A stretch of 64,000 bases of DNA, from assembly GCA_951799405.1 (NCBI GenBank), contig OX637357.1:186001-250000 (forward strand), written 5' to 3'. The position numbers and the translations under genes were made by a program. Within the stretch, counting starts at the first letter, position 1; every line of letters begins with the position of its first letter. The DNA is from Agapetus fuscipes (lineage: Eukaryota > Arthropoda > Insecta > Trichoptera > Glossosomatidae). Under the pieces are notes generated by a model that made no database searches, was not told the DNA's origin, and was given only the letters and a program-made list of their open reading frames with translations. Shown in pieces: positions 59,041-64,000 of this stretch.

Positions 59041-59765
59041 TTCGCTGTGTTGAAAAAATCATAAACCTTTACCAATGACCGGTCACCAAAGTTCCATCCA
59101 GCCTGACAGTTAATGGGTCTTGCTTGAGAATTAGCGCTTTGTAGCGACGACCATGCTCGTAAAAAGTCCGGTCGATAGCTCAGTTGGTAGAATGCTTGCA
59201 TTCTATACTGAGAGCAAGGGTTCGATCCCCACCGAAGGTGTCAGAAATGATTTCCCGTTTCGGTGTTTATTTCAAGCCCAAAATACCGACAAGGTTTACA
59301 CAGCCTTGAGGCTGTCCATATATTACGTCATTCGCATTAAGGGGGGGGGGGGAGTCTGGTCTGCGGATGACGGCAAATGATGTACGAGTACCAAAAGTGA
59401 CGTCGTTCTTGTAAATACCAATTTCTACAAAATCTTATGTAAGTAATATAACATTATTAATTATTAAGCTCATCCATTATTACAGCAAGAGGGGTGGGAG
59501 GGTCATTAGATAATGACTATAGGATGATTGTAAGGGGGGGGGGGTCGAAAATCGGCCAAAATCGATGACGTAATTTATGGACGGCCCCCTTCACAATCAA
59601 TGATAACCAGCCCCTCTCGGGAGCGGGGGAACCCCCACTTCAAATTGAAGTGGTTGGTGTAAGGCCGGCTCCCTTACCCGTAAAAATAAATAGGTCTCGA
59701 ATCGCCACATGCGACCCCTTCGGGGATAACGCAGGCAGGAAGTTACACTATATGTGTAGCTTAGT
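59041..59765 (+). mobile_element. Dimeric tRNA SINE (D end, then C) with nested MITE
   Basis: D end at 59041-59160 (CTGACAGTTAATGGGTCTTG, GTAGCGACGACCATGCTCGT), then C head GGTCGATAGCTCAGTTGGTA (59172) with B box GGGTTCGATCCCC. The C body is broken at 59307 and resumes at 59592 to end TTACACTATATGTGTAGC. Confidence 0.82.
59308..59588. repeat. MITE nested in the SINE, 3-bp target duplication
   Basis: Terminal inverted repeats of about 24 bp: GAGGCTGTCCATATATTACG left and CGTAATTTATGGACGGCCCC right. CTT is duplicated (59305-59307 and 59589-59591). Two poly-G runs lie inside. GGGGCCGTCCATAAATTACG-type ends are common in insect MITEs. No transposase ORF. Confidence 0.85.
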
Positions 59766-60144
59766 TGCGTTGCGTACTTGCGAGCCCGAAAATCTTAACA
59801 ATATTGTTCTTTCGAATCTTTACCATGGGCTTTTGCTTGTCAAATAATGGAACACTCGAAAGTTGACTAAACAAGCAGTATCTTGTTATTGCAACAAAGT
59901 CCTCTGGTCGCATTTAATACCTCTCTGTGAGTCACAATAGCCAAAGCATAACTTTTTTATTTGTATGGAAATGCAGAAATTCTTTCAAAGCTTGCATTTC
60001 ATGCAAACATCGCCATATTTTTTAACATTTTTAATCTAGGCACTTAGAAAGGAGCTCAATGCCTTTTGTTATCTAAAAATATAAAATCCATGAACAGTAG
60101 CGAATATTAAGAATCCTTCAGTAAAAACTAATATCAGTTGTTTG
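59766..60144. other. Unassigned sequence
   Basis: Nothing recognised. Confidence 0.5.
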
Positions 60145-60760
60145 TGAATGTTACTGTAACTCTGTCGCCATTCCGCTAGGGGTGGTCAGAGCCTCTACAA
60201 AGCTGCCTTCATTTCTTCCTATCCTTACATACCTCTTTCAACTCATTCATATCCATCGCCTGTTTCATTTACGTTCACTTTGTATCTCCTCAATCTGATC
60301 ACTTCATACTTGTCTCGGTCGTCGCTTACCTCTTTTTTCTTTTACACTACCTTTCGTCACTAGGCTAGACCACATAAGGAACGAATACGTGAGGGGTAGC
60401 TTTAAGGTTGCCTCAATAACAGACAGGATTAGAGAATCCCAATTCCGGTGGTTCGGCCATGTGATGCGAAGAGACAATGAACATATTGTCCAAAAAGCCC
60501 TCAGCATTCCCGCAGGACCAAGAGGCAGAGGCCGCCCAATGGCAACATGGCGGGCCAATATTGAAAAAGAAATGCAAAAGGGAAACCTGACAGAGGAGAT
60601 GAGCCAGGATAGAAAAGTTTGGCGTCTTCGAACAAGGAGGGCCGACCCCAAATGATGGGATAAGGCAAAGGAAAAGAAGACTACCTCTGGATACATACTT
60701 TGTCAGTCTATCCCCAGTCTTTCTTTCCACATGCCCAAATCATCTCATCACAGTCCTTGA
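60145..60760 (-). mobile_element. RTE-like LINE fragment split by another LINE fragment
   Basis: Minus strand 60760-60690 carries ERKTGDRLTKYVSR, and 60365-60145 carries TKGSVKEKRGKRRPRQV, ELKEVCKDRKK and the GGCGACAGAGTTACAGTAAC end. Between them lies an unrelated plus-strand LINE piece. The subfamily matches 44391-45088. Confidence 0.65.
60364..60655 (+). pseudogene. C-terminal fragment of another RTE-type LINE
   Basis: Open frame LDHIRNEYVRGSFKVASITD, RESQFRWFGHVMRR, GPRGRGRPMATWRANIEKEM, QDRKVWRLRTRRADPK and stop. The FRWFGHV..R and GRGRP..W motifs and the ADPK ending are typical of RTE-type C-termini. It is nested inside the minus-strand LINE fragment. Confidence 0.78.
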
Positions 60761-60954
60761 CTTTAAGGTTGATATGAAACTGACCACCAATACTGTGAGC
60801 ATTTACTCTTTTTTATCAAGGTTTCCCCTGTTTACCCACTAATGGCAGTAGCCTTACGTCAAATACTGAACTTGCAGTATAGGGGTATCCCTGTTTTCGG
60901 AAAAACAGGTTCGCATTTCTTACACAGGCTTACTAAGAAAAAAAACTAATCTAC

Positions 60955-61345
60955 ACATTAAGTGTAAGTTCTTGTAGCGTTATCCCCAAAGGTGATGACG
61001 TTGTAGAGAGTCGGCCTCACACCAACCACTTTCAGTTGAAGTAGAGGTTTCCCAGCTCCCGAGGGGGCTGGTACTCATTTCTTGTGAAGGCTGAGTAAAC
61101 GTTTTCGGTATTTTTAATTTCGGTTTGAGATAAACACCGAGAAGGGAAATCATTTCTGACAACCTCGATGGGGTTGGAACCCGAACTTTCGGCATAGAAT
61201 GCAAGCACTCTACCAGCTGAGCTATCGACTGGACTATGAGTATGCCTTGTTGGTATTTTATTTGGAATTGAAATGCACAGAAACAGGCAACTATTTCTGA
61301 CGCCCTCTAGGATGGAATACCAGCATTGTACCAACTGAACTTTCG
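60955..61345 (-). mobile_element. Dimeric tRNA SINE (C' then C)
   Basis: From the right on minus: C' head region (AGTTCAGTTGGTACAATGC, 61345 down) and body GCATTTCAATTCCAAATAAA, then C head GTCGATAGCTCAGCTGGTAG with body to TACACTTAATGTGTAGAT. Parallel to 46303-46685. Confidence 0.75.
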
Positions 61346-61348
61346 TCC

Positions 61349-61689
61349 GAACTTTTGTTAATTTCTAGTATTTAAGACAAAAATATATAGCAACGAATTC
61401 TGAATTGAATTTCATGCATCTGGGGTCATCCTCTTGTATTTCATGAAATGGCGCAGCCCGGATATGACCATGGCACTTATGTATCTGGCCATGACATCAA
61501 ATGAGCAATCGCCATAATATGTCAGGAGTCATGGCTCTGTGGAGGACCATTAGGGCGCCCACGTCATGCAGGCAAATTCATAGCAGAATGCGAGCAGGTA
61601 CATGGACGGTTCATTGAAATATAGCGCTGAAATATTTAAACGAAGGATGCAGTTTTGCTTTACATCTTAAATGTATAATTTAATTGGCA
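61349..61689. other. Unassigned sequence
   Basis: Nothing recognised. Confidence 0.5.
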
Positions 61690-61862
61690 TAGCCATATTG
61701 TCATTAAAGATTCATATTAAATACATGCCCACAAGCAGGCATGTTAACGTTAAAACCCAAATCTCACTGCAACTCTTACCGATTTTCCCTGAAACAAGGG
61801 TGACATTGGCAAAGTGAACAAACTTTTACAATATTGGAAGTCAGCCTCATATCAATCGTAGG
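61690..61862 (-). mobile_element. Family A element with internal deletion
   Basis: Reverse-sense AAACCCAAATCTCACTGCAA (about 20 bp missing), TTTTCCCTGAAACAAGGGTG and AAGTCAGCCTCATATCAATC. The tail is replaced by ATGTATAATTTAATTGGC. Confidence 0.72.
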
Positions 61863-61877
61863 ACTTTTACCTTTTAC

Positions 61878-62175
61878 GAGTCCGTGGTCTAGTAGTAACG
61901 CTTCTGACTCGTAAATGGAAGGTTCTGGGTTTGAATCCCGGCGGAGCACAAAAAATATACCATTTATATTTTCAAATATGCTCTTCGCTGGGTGAAAAAT
62001 TAATACACTTTGTACAAAACACCGGTGCCCAAAGAACCATTCAGCGTTACATCAACTGCGTCTTGCTTGACAATTGGCGCTTTGTATAGCGATGATCAAG
62101 CTCGCAGAGAGCTCTTGACGTGTGATTCACACAAAAATTGCGCTCACCAAGTAAATCATCCTAATATAATTATTA
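61878..62175 (+). mobile_element. tRNA SINE, full D unit
   Basis: Best complete D copy: head CGAGTCCGTGGTCTAGTAGT, B box GGGTTTGAATCCC, body with ATATACCATTTATATTTTC and GCTCTTCGCTGGGTGAAAAA, end GTGTGATTCACACAAAAATT and ATAATTATTAA. Confidence 0.82.
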
Positions 62176-62177
62176 AC

Positions 62178-62320
62178 ACAGCACTACGCAGCTAGCAGCC
62201 ATGCTACAAAGGATCAGGACATCAGTTGCCTCATCACCAACACCTCTGCGGCGCTACAGCAAGAGTCATAGACCTCTAGATTCTCTGAAATCTAGGGAGT
62301 CTCCCGAACAGGAGTCCTTA
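62178..62320 (+). mobile_element. Jockey-like LINE tail fragment (family B)
   Basis: CAGCACTACGCAGCTAGCAG, CACCTCTGCGGCGCTACAGC and CTGAAATCTAGGGAGTCTCC, followed by AACAGGAGTCC. Same as 10393-10535. Confidence 0.72.
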
Positions 62321-63065
62321 AAAACAAAATTAAAAAGTCTGTCTCTCAAACATTTGCCATTCATTGCTTTTTCAGTCGCACGACGGCGCCGGAAAACATC
62401 ACAATTCTGTTCCCGATCTATTGAGACGTGAAATATGGGGCAGGCTAATTGCTCGTTTGGCGCCTTATTGTGAGGAAAAATTGCCTCAACTTCCCGCGGG
62501 GCACTAAGTACTACAAATATAGCCTGAAGTTCACACACAACTACGGCGTTTCAACCAAGACTAATACTCTCAGTAGAGGCGCTGATCTGGATTTAGAGAT
62601 ATTTCCTGTAACGCAGTTGTTGAGTTGGAGAGTTTGGTTTATACTTACAGTGAAGGCCCGGCATTCAAGCCCACGCCTTGCAAACGAGACGTCATCAAAC
62701 TCTGAGATTTAAGTCAAAATCACATTTGACAGAGCAACTCACAATATGCCGCATGTTTCGGCAGAAGAAAATAAAGCGTAGAAGTTATAAAAATAATGTA
62801 TCCACGCACTAACTTCTCAAAGCGTTGTCTCCGTAGAAGTCGCATGTGGCGTGTGGAACCCACACTTTCTAATGTTGGTAGAACGCTTGCATTAAAAACC
62901 AGAGGACTGTGGTTCGAGCCATATTAGACATATTTCCCGTTTCAGTCTGTTTCTGCAATTCATATTATAGCCTATTATTTTAATTTTCAACTCAATGACT
63001 GTCTCTCACAGTTTTCTTTTCAATACTAGTCTATTTGTATGCAGTTTCATGTATTTTATATATGT
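62321..63065. other. Unassigned sequence with SINE scraps
   Basis: AGTCGCATGTGGCGTGTGGA near 62830 is a C-unit fragment, and GTTGGTAGAACGCTTGCATT with TGTGGTTCGAGCC near 62875-62920 is tRNA-like. No gene. Confidence 0.45.
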
Positions 63066-63155
63066 TTTCCTCGACTTATGGTTTTATATTATGTCACCCC
63101 TGTTTCAAGGACAGACGGCAAGAGTCTCAGCGCTTTTGTTCATTTGAGATTGGTG
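63066..63155 (+). mobile_element. Partial family A element
   Basis: TTCCTCGACTTATGGTTTTA, then TGTCACCCCTGTTTCAAGGA and GTTCATTTGAGATTGGTG; the middle and tail are missing. Confidence 0.68.
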
Positions 63156-63177
63156 TGTATTTCACTCACTACGCGCT

Positions 63178-63396
63178 ATTAAGCTACACATATAGTGTAA
63201 TTTCTTGCCTTGTTCTCGCATGTGGCGATAAAACCTATTATTTTTTACAGGTAAGGGGGCCAACCTTACTTTTACCATTTCAGTTGCAGGGGGTTTCCCA
63301 GCTCTCGAGGGTGCTGCTGGTACTCATTTCTTGAGAAGCCTCTCGGCGGGATTCGGCATGGAATGCAAGCACTCTACCAACTGAGCTATTGACCGG
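63178..63396 (-). mobile_element. tRNA SINE C unit with internal deletion
   Basis: Minus-strand head GGTCAATAGCTCAGTTGGTA and body to TACACTATATGTGTAGC. The GATTTCCCGTTTCGG section between head and TGAGTACCAG is lost. Confidence 0.76.
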
Positions 63397-64000
63397 ATTT
63401 TCTAAGGCGTTTTTTTTTTGTTGTGTCAAAACTTCAGCGATATTGTTTACTCGTCCACCCATCCATACTCAGTCAGAAGGCAGTGGGTACTGATGTACAT
63501 CAGTACATACATAAGTATGTATACACAAGTATACGTATATACATGTAAGAGGGCGCCAGCTCTACTGATTGAATGAACCACTGACAAAATCACACTGCCT
63601 ATATCTGTATACTCAAGTAGGACACTTCACGGTCATACTCACTCATAGCGTTACACAGTAAATGCAGGGAACATACAACTGTCACTAGAGCCGCTGCTTT
63701 GCTTCCCATATCGTTATTATCACGCCATGGCTGAGTTTACAACGTATATTTTTTATATTCTAAATGTAGAAGAGAGTTCACTCCCTCTTGGATTTGTTGT
63801 AATTTAAAGGCTTTGTCAAGAAAATTATAAGACGAAAAAATAGATTGAAAAAATGAGAATTGTGGAAAATAATACTGCATGATATGGCGCAACTTATTAC
63901 TTCATTGTCCCCAAGAAGTCGCATACGCAACTAAGCTGCACAAATAGTGTAATTGCGGCGTATTAAATCATTTTCAGTTTTTGCAGATAAGCGGCTGACT
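63397..64000. other. Unassigned sequence to the window end
   Basis: No gene. A C-unit end fragment (CGCAACTAAGCTGCACAAAT) lies near 63928. The start of another repeat may be cut by the window edge. Confidence 0.45.

Overview
The window is eukaryotic, almost certainly from an arthropod (probably an insect) with a repeat-rich, AT-rich genome. Evidence: introns with GT..AG sites; a five-exon clip-domain serine protease homologue, a family typical of arthropods; tRNA-derived SINEs with Pol III A and B boxes; Ty3/gypsy and several non-LTR (LINE) lineages; MITEs. Nothing looks bacterial. Most of the 64 kb is transposon-derived. Only two loci look like host genes.

Layout. 1-2.5 kb: a large foldback element and a dimeric tRNA SINE. 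2.5-10 kb: one complete, apparently intact Ty3/gypsy retrotransposon on the minus strand with identical LTRs, a 4-bp target duplication, PBS, PPT, gag and pol. Its pol continues past integrase into a TARG1-like macrodomain and a CCCH zinc finger. 10-19.7 kb: fragments of CR1/L2-type and CR1/Jockey-group LINEs, SINEs, MITEs and a 35-bp minisatellite. 20-23.3 kb: an RTE-like LINE with an intact endonuclease-RT ORF. Its 3' end is the same sequence as a short dispersed element (called family A here) found about twenty times. 23.7-30 kb: three blocks of a 44-bp satellite (16, 12 and 9 monomers) separated by two near-identical 2.28-kb LINE copies, so that LINE plus satellite behaves as a 2,809-bp tandem unit. 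31.7-32.7 kb: a 56-bp minisatellite with a 7-mer higher-order repeat.

33.25-41.76 kb: a five-exon clip-domain serine protease homologue, predicted 372 aa, with catalytic His and Ser replaced. A LINE with ORF1 and ORF2 lies in its last intron. 41.8-51.8 kb: mainly family A copies, tRNA SINEs, MITEs and LINE scraps. 51.8-52.8 kb: a minus-strand last exon of an unrecognised Asn/Gly/Ser-rich protein. About 1 kb away, a diverged inverted copy of part of that exon sits inside a SINE, flanked by an 18-bp imperfect duplication. 54-64 kb: nested SINEs, MITEs and LINE remnants.

Family names A to G are labels for this window only. A: 255-bp element shared with the RTE-like LINE tail. B: 3' end of a Jockey-like LINE. 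C, C' and D: tRNA-derived SINE units. E, F and G: MITEs. All family assignments come from reading motifs; no database search was run.
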